In this document: one piece after another, positions 1 to 5,341 of the stretch | How the letters are laid out: every line of letters starts with the position of its first letter | Position numbering within the stretch: position 1 is the first letter of the stretch | Origin: Thermoflexales bacterium | Lineage (GTDB): Bacteria; Chloroflexota; Anaerolineae; B4-G1; SLSP01 | Assembly (NCBI GenBank): GCA_007130345.1 | Contig: SLSP01000332.1 | Coordinates: forward strand, 1 to 8,354 | DNA length: 8,354 bases | Direction of reading: 5' to 3' | Made by a program: the position numbers and the translations under genes | Notes under the pieces: generated by a model | Told to the model about the DNA's origin: nothing | What the model saw: the letters and a program-made list of their open reading frames with translations, nothing else | The model's database searches: none

Positions 1-674
1 AGCGCGGGACGCGGGCCAAGCGCGAGCGGCGCGTCCAGGTCGGCGAAGCGCAGCGGGAGCACGGGTTTCTTGAAGCGCAGGGCCATTTGCCACTCCCGCG
101 CACACTCGCAGGTCGCGGCGACGCTGCCCGGCGTCAGCACGAGCAGGACGCCCAGGCACTCGCGCAGCGCGCTCTCGCGGGCGGCGTCGGGGTCGTAATC
201 GGCGGGCGTGTCGCGCGCGTCCAGCCACGGGCGCAGGCCGGCCTCGCGCAGGGCGGCGTACAGGCGTTGCGCGTGATGCGCGCCATCGCGGGGGGCGTAG
301 CAAAGGAAGTAGTGGTTGAGCGACACTGGCGGCAGCGGGGCCGGCTCCGGCGGGCGGAAGTGCGTCAGCGCGCGGCGGTAGAGGTCGTCCAGGTCGCCGT
401 AAAGCGCGCCCTCGCGCACCTGCTTGTCGCGCAACTCCCGGAGGAAGGGGAGGAGCAGCGGGCGGCCATCGGCCAGGCGAGTTTTTAGCAGCGTCAGCTT
501 GACCGCCTCGACAAACGCCTTTCGGCTGCTCTCGCGTTTTGGTAGATCGTCAGCAAACGGCTTTAGCTCATCAACGAGAAACACCGGGCGGAGGCTCCGT
601 TCATTCTCGAACTCCGCGCAGTCGTTGAAAAGCTCGGCGCAACGGCGGTTCAGGTCGGCGGGTAGACTGGGCAT
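1..674 (-). CDS. Effector-associated domain + TIR protein, 3' end cut by window edge
   Basis: 224 codons are visible, starting at ATG 674-672 behind AGGAG (684-680) with 5 nt spacing; no stop occurs before the window edge. Residues 5-104 form a helical N-terminal domain with D18-C19-x2-F22, R29-x-V31-F32, D35-E-L-K-P39 and D69-G-R71 followed by LLPFL. These match the N-terminus of the protease encoded at 1214-2326 almost position for position, so I call it an effector-associated adaptor (EAD-like) domain. A proline-rich linker (about 106-117) leads into a TIR domain from residue 120: FLCYAPRDG, then G146-L-R-P-W150-L-D, then the hydrophobic strand VLLVLTPGS, with E194 in CAREWQMA as the candidate NADase glutamate. 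TIR domains in bacterial defence often hydrolyse or cyclise NAD. Death-fold-like EADs are thought to couple effectors to sensor ATPases or GTPases, but no such partner is in view. The TIR call is firm, the EAD call fairly firm, and NADase activity is inference. Confidence 0.85.
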   Translation of the reverse strand, partial: MPSLPADLNRRCAELFNDCAEFENERSLRPVFLVDELKPFADDLPKRESSRKAFVEAVKLTLLKTRLADGRPLLLPFLRELRDKQVREGALYGDLDDLYRRALTHFRPPEPAPLPPVSLNHYFLCYAPRDGAHHAQRLYAALREAGLRPWLDARDTPADYDPDAARESALRECLGVLLVLTPGSVAATCECAREWQMALRFKKPVLPLRFADLDAPLALGPRPA

Positions 675-731
675 AGGGACTCCTGGTCAAATGGCGAATG
701 GATGCAAATGGCAAAAAATTGGTAAGAGGTG

Positions 732-760
732 ATTATGTATTGCTCAGAGGGGAACGTCAG
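732..760 (-). promoter_or_regulatory. Putative promoter of the TIR gene
   Basis: On the minus strand, CTGACG (760-755, 4 of 6 to TTGACA) lies exactly 17 nt before CATAAT (737-732, 5 of 6 to TATAAT). Transcription would start near 725, about 50 nt upstream of the TIR ATG. An inverted repeat at 749-766 covers the -35 box, which would place a bound repressor on the promoter. Both boxes are imperfect, so this is a candidate only. Confidence 0.4.
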
Positions 761-766
761 TTCCCC
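749..766. repeat. Perfect inverted repeat over the TIR promoter -35
   Basis: The sequence GGGGAAC-GTCA-GTTCCCC has perfect 7-nt arms and a 4-nt centre. It lies in the 130-nt gap between the ribbon-helix-helix gene and the TIR gene and overlaps the candidate -35 box. No T-run follows on either strand, so it does not look like an intrinsic terminator. An operator for the adjacent ribbon-helix-helix protein is a reasonable inference. Confidence 0.55.
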
Positions 767-804
767 GGCGCACGATTTCCACTGCGATATACGGGCGCGA
801 CATA

Positions 805-1164
805 TCAGGCGATTGGCGGCAACAGGCCCCGCTCGACGGCGATTTTGAGCGCCTGGGCTTTGCGCACCAATCCGCGACGATAGTGGTGCATCAACTCGTC
901 TAACCAAAGGTGATCGGCCTGGCTCAACTGCCCTTCGCGGTTGCGTTGTAAAAGCTGCTGCAATTCTTCCTGCCGGTTTTCCGGCAATTGTGAATGACAC
1001 AGCGCCAGAATTTGTTGGTCAGACAGAGCTTCCAACGGCGGCTCTACGGCCAACCGCTCCAGCCAATCCAAGATAACTTCCTCGAACTGCCGCTGGGTGC
1101 GCGTCGCGGTTTCTCGAACGCGAGTCGCCAGCGATTCCGGTAACTCCAGGGTTACGCTTTCCAT
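805..1164 (-). CDS. Small ribbon-helix-helix (CopG/antitoxin-like) protein
   Basis: A 119-residue protein with ATG at 1164-1162 behind a GAGG Shine-Dalgarno (about 1175-1171, 7 nt spacing). The N-terminus has a short strand VTLELP (4-9) followed by two predicted helices (about 10-23 and 26-40), the layout of a ribbon-helix-helix DNA-binding domain. The rest is helical and rich in Gln, Glu and Leu (LPENRQEELQQLLQRN), ending in a basic helix near RRGLVRKAQALKIAV. Family members of this size in cyanobacteria and Chloroflexota are usually annotated as hypothetical or antitoxin-like and often precede a nuclease gene. No HNH or PIN gene follows here; the next gene is the EAD-TIR gene. It starts 49 nt after the protease stop, so it is probably co-transcribed with that gene. 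It could be an orphan antitoxin or a local regulator of the two effectors. The gene itself is well supported, its function weakly. Confidence 0.75.
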   Translation of the reverse strand: MESVTLELPESLATRVRETATRTQRQFEEVILDWLERLAVEPPLEALSDQQILALCHSQLPENRQEELQQLLQRNREGQLSQADHLWLDELMHHYRRGLVRKAQALKIAVERGLLPPIA

Positions 1165-1213
1165 AGTTCAACCTCTTATGCAACGGTGGTGGGGAGTAAC
1201 GGATGTGACCTGT

Positions 1214-2326
1214 TCACAAGTGCGGTGCAATCTTCGTCATCGGCACGCCCTCGTTCACCTCGCGGATGCGGATGCCGAGGGCATCCTCCATTCCAGCGCG
1301 ATGCAAACCGATGACGCGCCAATCGTCGTCGAAGATGGGGGAGCCGGAGGAGCCGCCATCGGTGTCGGTGACGTAGTACAGGCGGTTCGGACGCACGTAG
1401 AGGATGGCGTTGTTGCGCAGCGCGACCTGCAATTCAGCGCCGCGCGGGTGCTGGAGGATGTTGGCGGCCTGCTTCACCCAGGCGGCCTGCGTCGAGAGCG
1501 TCACCGGCGGGACGTTGAGCGGCGCGTCCAATTGGAGCAGCGCGAAGTCGAGGTCGTCCACCGCACTTTCCGCGAGCTTCGCTTTGAAATTACGCCATTC
1601 GGTCTGCCCCTGCAAGCCGACGTGGAACTTAACCCCGCCTTGTGTGAGGTCGGGGATGTCGTTGGCGACGTGGGCGTTGGTCAGCACGCGATCCGGCGCG
1701 ACGAGGAACGCCGTCCCGATGCGGCGGTCTTGATGCTCCACGCGCCCGATGGCGCGGGCAGCCTGCAAGCCCTTTTCGAGGAAGCTCACGGGCAGCCAGT
1801 CGGGGCGCGCGGGGTCTTTGAGCGATTCCAAACACGCTTTGATGTCCGCCTCGGTGATCTCGGCGGGCAGCGAGGTGGTCAGCGCCGTCGGATCCTCCTC
1901 TGGCGTGAGCAGCGCGTACCCGCCGATCCCGGCGGGCAAAGCAGCGCCCTTCCGCACGGCGGTCGCCCGCCAGAGATTCCCACGCGCCAGTGGGGGCAAC
2001 GGCTCGCCGAGGGTATCCGCTACCAGCACGGCCACGTCGTTGAGGCGGTCTTTGCAATCATCTTCCGCTATCGCCTGTTCGTGTACCGCTTGCAGGAACA
2101 TCAGCAGCACATGGCGGCCATCACTGCGCCGACGATCCAGAAATTCAGCCACAAAGCGACTGGCGCGACTTCTGCGATCACTGGCTTCTGGGATACTGTT
2201 GCGCCAGGGTCTCAAGTCGTCATACTTCACGAAGACATCGCGAACGGTCTCATTGCTCCCAAAGGGGCCGCAATCCAATAACGCTTCGTTGAGCGACTTC
2301 AGCACATCACCAGTTAATCCAGCCAT
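1214..2326 (-). CDS. Effector-associated domain + trypsin-like serine protease
   Basis: A 370-residue protein with ATG at 2326-2324 behind a full AGGAGG (2340-2335, 8 nt spacing). Residues 5-105 form the helical adaptor domain: D18-C19-x2-F22, R29-x-V31-F32, D37-L-R-P40-W41, D69-G-R71 with LLMFL. It shares these features with the TIR protein encoded at 1-674. A linker (about 108-185) precedes a chymotrypsin-fold peptidase of the Trypsin_2 type. The triad is visible: H219 in TNAHV, D260 in DLDFALL and S327 in GSSGSP. There is no signal peptide or membrane segment, so it should act in the cytosol. In EAD-based conflict systems such proteases are thought to be effectors that cleave host or partner proteins after recruitment. 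No cognate sensor is visible in the window. Catalytic competence is well supported; the conflict role is inferred from the adaptor and the neighbours. Confidence 0.9.
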   Translation of the reverse strand: MAGLTGDVLKSLNEALLDCGPFGSNETVRDVFVKYDDLRPWRNSIPEASDRRSRASRFVAEFLDRRRSDGRHVLLMFLQAVHEQAIAEDDCKDRLNDVAVLVADTLGEPLPPLARGNLWRATAVRKGAALPAGIGGYALLTPEEDPTALTTSLPAEITEADIKACLESLKDPARPDWLPVSFLEKGLQAARAIGRVEHQDRRIGTAFLVAPDRVLTNAHVANDIPDLTQGGVKFHVGLQGQTEWRNFKAKLAESAVDDLDFALLQLDAPLNVPPVTLSTQAAWVKQAANILQHPRGAELQVALRNNAILYVRPNRLYYVTDTDGGSSGSPIFDDDWRVIGLHRAGMEDALGIRIREVNEGVPMTKIAPHL

Positions 2327-2373
2327 AAGTCAATCCTCCTCGAAAAAATACGTGCAAACGTTCTCACATTCCC

Positions 2374-2402
2374 ATTGTACACAGCCCGCGTGCTTCTGGC
2401 AA
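2374..2402 (-). promoter_or_regulatory. Promoter of the EAD-protease gene
   Basis: On the minus strand TTGCCA (2402-2397) is followed after exactly 17 nt by TACAAT (2379-2374), each close to the sigma-70 consensus. The start would be near 2367, giving a leader of about 40 nt that ends in the AGGAGG site. A small inverted repeat, GCAAG-CGAC-CTTGC (2399-2412), touches the -35. This suggests that the protease, ribbon-helix-helix and TIR genes can be transcribed independently of the upstream dehydrogenase. Confidence 0.6.
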
Positions 2403-2440
2403 GCGACCTTGCTTACGCAACACGAAATACGCATGACGCA

Positions 2441-3259
2441 TCACCTCTTCATCGCAAAGTTCTGCATCAGCACCCACTCGAAGAGGGCGTGGGGCACGAT
2501 GCGCTTGACGAAGACGGCGAGTTTCTGGTACACGGGGCCGGTGGTGTAGCGGAGGCGCGGGCGGCGGCTGGCGAGGATGCGGGCCAGCGTCTTCGCGGCG
2601 ACCTGGGGATCCGCGCCGCCCTGCTCGTCGGCGGCGATCTTGTCCAGCGTGCGCGCGTACTGCTCGCGGTAGATGTCACTGGCGGCGGCCTCGGCGGTGG
2701 TGCGGCGGCGCGCGGTGAAGTCGGTGCGGATGTCGCCCGGTTCCAGCAGCACCACGTCGATGCCAAACGCCTTGACCTCCATCCGCAACGTCTCCGTCAG
2801 CCCCTCCACGGCGAATTTGCTGGCGGCGTACAGGCCCTGGAACGGCATCCCCATCAGCCCGCCGATGGAACTGACGTTGACGATGATGCCCGCGCCCTGC
2901 GCGCGCATCACGGGGAGCGCGGCGCGGCACACGCGCAGCACGCCGAAGACGTTGGTCTCGAAGGTGGCCCGCGCCTCGTCAATCGAGGTCTCTTCCACGG
3001 CCCCGCCATAGCCAAACCCGGCGTTGTTCACCACCACGTCGAGGCGGCCCTCGCGCGCCAGGATCGTCTGGATGCCGGCGGACACGGCGTCCGCGTCGGT
3101 CACGTCCATCTGGAGCATCGTGACGCCGCCCGTGTCGGGACACGCGCCGCGGCTCGTCCCGTAGACGCGATAGCCTAGCTCGGCCAGGTGGCGCGCGGCG
3201 GCGCGTCCAATGCCCGAAGAAGCTCCGGTAATCAAAACAACTTTGCTGTGCGTTTGCAT
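2441..3259 (-). CDS. Short-chain dehydrogenase/reductase (classical SDR)
   Basis: 272 residues from ATG 3259-3257, preceded by AAGGTGAG (Shine-Dalgarno). The frame opens further to a GTG at 3319, but the Rossmann core begins directly after the ATG, so the shorter start is preferred. Visible motifs are TGASSGIG (11-18, dinucleotide binding), R37 after GTS (favours NADP(H)), MDVTD (51-55), NNAG (78-81), N103, and the catalytic S131, Y144 and K148 (YAASK), with EPGDIRTDF at 173-181. The enzyme should oxidise or reduce a carbonyl or alcohol substrate that cannot be named from sequence. The C-terminus (240-272) is basic and aromatic, as in many uncharacterised SDRs. It is transcribed away from the kinase gene, and its upstream region contains the left heptamer array. 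No terminator is seen between it and the protease gene 114 nt downstream. Confidence 0.93.
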   Translation of the reverse strand: MQTHSKVVLITGASSGIGRAAARHLAELGYRVYGTSRGACPDTGGVTMLQMDVTDADAVSAGIQTILAREGRLDVVVNNAGFGYGGAVEETSIDEARATFETNVFGVLRVCRAALPVMRAQGAGIIVNVSSIGGLMGMPFQGLYAASKFAVEGLTETLRMEVKAFGIDVVLLEPGDIRTDFTARRRTTAEAAASDIYREQYARTLDKIAADEQGGADPQVAAKTLARILASRRPRLRYTTGPVYQKLAVFVKRIVPHALFEWVLMQNFAMKR

Positions 3260-3310
3260 AATCTCACCTTCTCGGCATGGTTCATTTTGAGGTATCTGCT
3301 GATAAGAACT

Positions 3311-3334
3311 GTTTGACACTTTCCGGCGTCAAAC
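3311..3334. repeat. Small inverted repeat GTTTGAC/GTCAAAC
   Basis: GTTTGAC (3311-3317) and GTCAAAC (3328-3334) form perfect 7-nt arms around a 10-nt loop, about 50 nt upstream of the dehydrogenase start. The right arm overlaps the first unit of the left heptamer array, so this repeat is part of the same repeat family. Confidence 0.55.
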
Positions 3335-3353
3335 GTCAAACGTGAAACGTCAT
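3327..3353 (-). repeat. Left heptamer array (TTTSACG units, minus orientation)
   Basis: On the plus strand the units read CGTCAAA (3327-3333), CGTCAAA (3334-3340), CGTGAAA (3341-3347) and a partial fourth from 3348. This is three and a half units with exact 7-nt spacing. The reverse complement of 3327-3353 matches 3430-3456 at 23 of 27 positions, so this array and the right array form an inverted pair. Confidence 0.85.
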
Positions 3354-3370
3354 TTCTGTGAGCTAAACTT

Positions 3371-3382
3371 GTGGTGTACCAC
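3371..3382. repeat. Short palindrome GTGGT-GT-ACCAC
   Basis: Arms 3371-3375 and 3378-3382 are perfectly complementary around a 2-nt centre. It lies in the unique spacer between the two inverted heptamer arrays. It could be an operator or only the tip of a cruciform; nothing in the sequence decides between them. Confidence 0.4.
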
Positions 3383-3414
3383 TTCAGAATCAAAAACAGT
3401 ATCTTGACATTGGT

Positions 3415-3456
3415 TTTGACGTTTGACGCATGACGTTTGACACATGACGTTTGACG
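3415..3456 (+). repeat. Right heptamer array, six units
   Basis: Six units lie back to back with no spacing error: TTTGACG (3415), TTTGACG (3422), CATGACG (3429), TTTGACA (3436), CATGACG (3443), TTTGACG (3450). The array is in the orientation opposite to the left array, and together they bracket 3354-3414. Units contain TTGACG/TTGACA, which resembles a -35 hexamer, so an effect on transcription is conceivable. It resembles the short tandemly repeated heptanucleotides known from filamentous cyanobacteria, though with a different unit. Confidence 0.9.
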
Positions 3457-3541
3457 ACCATTAGCACGCGGCAAAAGGGTTAAGCAGTTTTCTTTCGAGA
3501 CCGAAGTGCCCACCTTCTCGTCACGTGTGGAGGCCGGATGG

Positions 3542-3550
3542 TGGTATAAT
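3542..3550 (+). promoter_or_regulatory. Extended -10 promoter upstream of the kinase
   Basis: TGGTATAAT is an exact extended -10 (TGn plus TATAAT at 3545-3550). No good -35 is seen at 16-18 nt, which is usual for this promoter type. Transcription would start near 3557, leaving a leader of about 120 nt before the kinase ATG. Confidence 0.55.
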
Positions 3551-3594
3551 ACGTGAAGCTCGCGCCCCGTCAACCGGATTCCCGGCGCGCGCAA

Positions 3595-3623
3595 TTGCCC
3601 TCTGGCCTAAAAGGGATTACAAT
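3595..3623 (+). promoter_or_regulatory. Second candidate kinase promoter
   Basis: TTGCCC (3595-3600) and TACAAT (3618-3623) are separated by 17 nt. The start would fall near 3630, about 45 nt before the kinase ATG. The same TTGCC...TACAAT pattern is seen before the EAD-protease gene at 2402-2374. Confidence 0.5.
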
Positions 3624-3675
3624 AGGGTCAGACAGAAGCTATGGAGATCATCAGCGCTATTAGGAAGGTGCCACG

Positions 3676-4458
3676 ATGCAGACCCCCGAAGAGAGGATTC
3701 AAGAACTGGAAGCGGCTTTAGCGCGGGAGCGTCAGGCGGTCACGGACGCGGAGCAGGCCCGGCAAGAGTTTGTCTCCCTGGTGACACACGAGTTGCGCGT
3801 CCCGATGACGTCGATTAAGGGCTACACCGATTTGCTGCTCAAGGGCATTATGGGGCCGGTCAGCGATGCCCAGGCCCAATTTCTCAACACCATCCGCGCC
3901 AATGTTGAGCGCATGTCCAAGATGGTGGCCGATCTGGCGGATATCAACAAGATCGAAGGCGGGCAACTCGAGTTGAAGATCGCGGCGGTGCCGTTGGATG
4001 ATGACCTCATCGACGAGGCGCTCAAGCCCTATCAGAAGGAGATCAAGGAGAAGGCGCAGACGGTGATCCGCGACATCCCCGCCGATCTGCCGCCGCTGGC
4101 CGCCGACCGCGGGCGGCTGATTCAGGTGCTTGGCAACGTATTGAGCAACGCCACCAAGTACTCGCCGGAGCGCGCCGGTATCATCATCAAGGCGGCGGAG
4201 ACGCCGGAGGGCGAGATCCGCGTCAGCGTGGAGGATACCGGCTACGGCATCCTGGCCGACGAGCAGGCGCGCATCTTCGAGAAGTTCTTCCGCGCCTCCG
4301 ATGAGGAGACCCGCGCCACGCCGGGCAATGGCCTGTCGCTGTACCTCTCGCGGCAACTGCTGGCGCTGCACGGCGGCAGCATCGGCTTCGAGAGCGAACG
4401 CGGCAAGGGCAGCACCTTCTCTTTCACGGTGCCCAAGCGCGCGGCAGAAACCGCCTAA
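3676..4458 (+). CDS. Cytoplasmic sensor-less histidine kinase
   Basis: 260 residues, ATG at 3676 behind AGGAAGGTG (3662-3670). Residues 4-30 are a charged predicted coiled coil rather than a PAS, GAF or membrane sensor. The DHp domain follows, with phospho-acceptor H38 in LVTHELRVP. The HATPase core shows the N box (N154...N158 in GNVLSNATKYS), the G1 box D187-T-G-Y-G191, the F box FEKFFR (201-206) and a G2 box GNGLSL (217-222) where GxGLGL is usual. The protein should autophosphorylate on H38 and pass phosphate to a response regulator, but no regulator gene lies beside it and the next signal is a terminator, so it is an orphan. The lack of any input domain means sensing must come through the coiled coil or a partner. 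The altered G2 box may lower ATP affinity but does not rule out activity. Confidence 0.93.
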   Translation: MQTPEERIQELEAALARERQAVTDAEQARQEFVSLVTHELRVPMTSIKGYTDLLLKGIMGPVSDAQAQFLNTIRANVERMSKMVADLADINKIEGGQLELKIAAVPLDDDLIDEALKPYQKEIKEKAQTVIRDIPADLPPLAADRGRLIQVLGNVLSNATKYSPERAGIIIKAAETPEGEIRVSVEDTGYGILADEQARIFEKFFRASDEETRATPGNGLSLYLSRQLLALHGGSIGFESERGKGSTFSFTVPKRAAETA

Positions 4459-4479
4459 GCCATCGAGTCCAGCATCCAA

Positions 4480-4511
4480 CAAGGCCCGGAAATTCCGGGC
4501 CTTGTTTTTTT
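4480..4511 (+). terminator. Rho-independent terminator after the kinase
   Basis: Arms CAAGGCCCGGAA (4480-4491) and TTCCGGGCCTTG (4493-4504) are perfectly complementary and GC-rich, and seven T (4505-4511) follow directly. The stem begins 22 nt after the kinase stop. It isolates the kinase as a single-gene unit from the promoters and leader downstream. Confidence 0.95.
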
Positions 4512-4531
4512 GAGGGGGTGCCTGATAGGGC

Positions 4532-4561
4532 TTAACTTAACGGTCACACTCTTGTTATAAT
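4532..4561 (+). promoter_or_regulatory. Promoter P1 of the leader RNA / GrpB-family gene
   Basis: TGTTATAAT (4553-4561) is an exact extended -10, with TTAACT (4532-4537) as a weak -35 at 18 nt. Transcription would start near 4568, after the kinase terminator, so the downstream unit has its own promoter. Confidence 0.55.
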
Positions 4562-4576
4562 TTGGTTAAATTCCCG

Positions 4577-4585
4577 TGCTACAAT
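4577..4585 (+). promoter_or_regulatory. Promoter P2 of the leader RNA / GrpB-family gene
   Basis: TGCTACAAT is a second extended -10, 24 nt downstream of P1. No -35 is recognisable. Transcription would start near 4592, about 175 nt before the GrpB-family ATG, so the structured stretch at 4608-4711 would be at the 5' end of this transcript. Confidence 0.5.
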
Positions 4586-4607
4586 ATAAGTAACCAACCA
4601 GTTTTAT

Positions 4608-4711
4608 GAGCATGCTCCTAGCCCCCGTCCCCGGGGGCGGCTAGACCGGTAATACACGCTTGAACCGGCCCCGAGACGGGGACTTGGAGCTATTTTTGAG
4701 CGATTTGCTCA
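4608..4711 (+). ncRNA. Candidate structured leader RNA or small RNA, family not recognised
   Basis: The stretch lies between two extended -10 promoters and the GrpB-family gene and is dense in complementary segments. GCTC (4614-4617) pairs with GAGC (4687-4690) and closes a junction. Inside are CTAGCC (4618-4623) with GGCTAG (4639-4644), CCGGT (4646-4650) with ACCGG (4664-4668), and CCCCG-AGA-CGGGG (4669-4681). The first hairpin loop GTCCCCG (4627-4633) is perfectly complementary to CGGGGAC (4677-4683), allowing a pseudoknot or an alternative fold that would break the third hairpin. A further hairpin, TGAGC-GATTT-GCTCA, is at 4697-4711. The whole resembles a cloverleaf of about 77 nt, but it is not a tRNA: it has no GTTC T-loop and no 7-bp acceptor. 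It could be a cis-regulatory leader, an independent small RNA, or chance pairing in GC-rich DNA. Confidence 0.4.
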
Positions 4712-4766
4712 CAAGACCGAAGTGTTACTAACCGTTTCAGCCGTTCGCGCGGATAGCGAGGGAAAG

Positions 4767-5321
4767 ATGCTAGGATTGCCCTATGGAACCGTGAAGTTGG
4801 CCCCACCTTGTCCACAGTGGAAGGCATACTACGCCGCGGAAGCCGTCCGGCTGCACGCGGCCATCGGCCCCTGTGTGGTGGAAATCTGCCACATTGGCAG
4901 CACGGCCATCCCCAATATGTGGGCCAAGCCGGTGATTGACATTATGGCCGGGATGCGCGACATCACGCGGGTAACGGAGTGCGTCGGCCCCCTGCAAACG
5001 CTCGGCTATGCGTACAAGGGCGAGCAGGCGATCCCCAACTGGCACTTTTTTATCAAGGGGAAAGGGCAACTCAAGACCCATCACCTGCACATTGTGGTGT
5101 GGGGAAGCGAGTATTGGGTCACGCATCTGCTCTTCTTGGACTACCTGTGCCGGCGACCGGACATCGCCGCCGCGTATGAAGACCTCAAACTCCAACTGGC
5201 GCGCAATTTCCCCGAAAACCGCGAGCGCTATACCGAAAATAAGGCTGAGTTCATCCAGTCTGTGATCAAGATGGCGCGTCAGGATGTAGCCTATACCACC
5301 CCATTGGACGTGATGGCCTGA
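4767..5321 (+). CDS. GrpB family protein (UPF0157, nucleotidyltransferase fold)
   Basis: 184 residues from ATG 4767. The frame is open back to a GTG at 4722, but family members begin with the GTVKL segment seen at residues 7-11, and GAGGGA lies just before the ATG, so this start is preferred. Family marks are HIGSTAIPNMWAKPVIDI (42-59, the nucleotidyltransferase-like core), GYAYKGEQAIP (80-90), H-L-H at 106-108 and RYTENKAEFI (154-163). The length is typical. GrpB domains also occur fused to dephospho-CoA kinase in some bacteria, but here the domain stands alone. The biochemical role of free GrpB proteins is not settled, so no reaction is assigned. The protein has no signal peptide or membrane segment. 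It is preceded by a long, structured leader and ends 18 nt from the convergent FHA gene. Confidence 0.88.
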   Translation: MLGLPYGTVKLAPPCPQWKAYYAAEAVRLHAAIGPCVVEICHIGSTAIPNMWAKPVIDIMAGMRDITRVTECVGPLQTLGYAYKGEQAIPNWHFFIKGKGQLKTHHLHIVVWGSEYWVTHLLFLDYLCRRPDIAAAYEDLKLQLARNFPENRERYTENKAEFIQSVIKMARQDVAYTTPLDVMA

Positions 5322-5341
5322 GCGCGTGCCCTCCACGCGCT
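5321..5341. terminator. Perfect hairpin spanning two convergent stop codons
   Basis: AGCGCGTG (5321-5328) and CACGCGCT (5334-5341) form a perfect 8-bp stem with a 5-nt loop. It begins on the last base of the GrpB TGA and ends within the FHA TAG (5342-5340). No T-run is present on either strand, so it may weaken or mark 3' ends in both directions rather than act as a classic intrinsic terminator. Confidence 0.5.

Noticed and set aside
675..804. Remnant of a nuclease toxin gene after the ribbon-helix-helix gene
   Set aside because: No HNH or PIN motif is visible in any frame of this 130-nt gap.
1097..2281. 394-residue plus-strand frame over the protease gene
   Set aside because: It is an antisense shadow. 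The minus frame has a catalytic triad and a strong ribosome-binding site.
2375..3178. 267-residue plus-strand frame over the dehydrogenase
   Set aside because: Antisense shadow of a complete SDR with all family motifs.
3260..3319. GTG-initiated 20-residue N-terminal extension of the dehydrogenase
   Set aside because: It lies in the repeat-bearing upstream region and lacks SDR similarity; the ATG at 3259 has its own Shine-Dalgarno directly before the Rossmann motif.
3327..3456. CRISPR array suggested by repeated units
   Set aside because: The units are 7 nt, contiguous and without spacers.
3718..4482. 254-residue minus-strand frame over the kinase
   Set aside because: Antisense shadow of a kinase with H, N, G1 and F boxes.
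4614..4690. tRNA gene suggested by a cloverleaf of about 77 nt
   Set aside because: It has no GTTC-type T loop, the closing stem is only about 4 bp, and no anticodon arm of normal form exists.
3498..4724. AGACCGAAGTG present at 3498-3508 and 4714-4724
   Set aside because: An 11-nt match between two places is expected by chance in a window of this size, and the flanks do not match.
4722..4766. GTG start giving the GrpB protein 15 more residues
   Set aside because: The extension has no family match or good Shine-Dalgarno; the conserved N-terminus begins just after the ATG at 4767.
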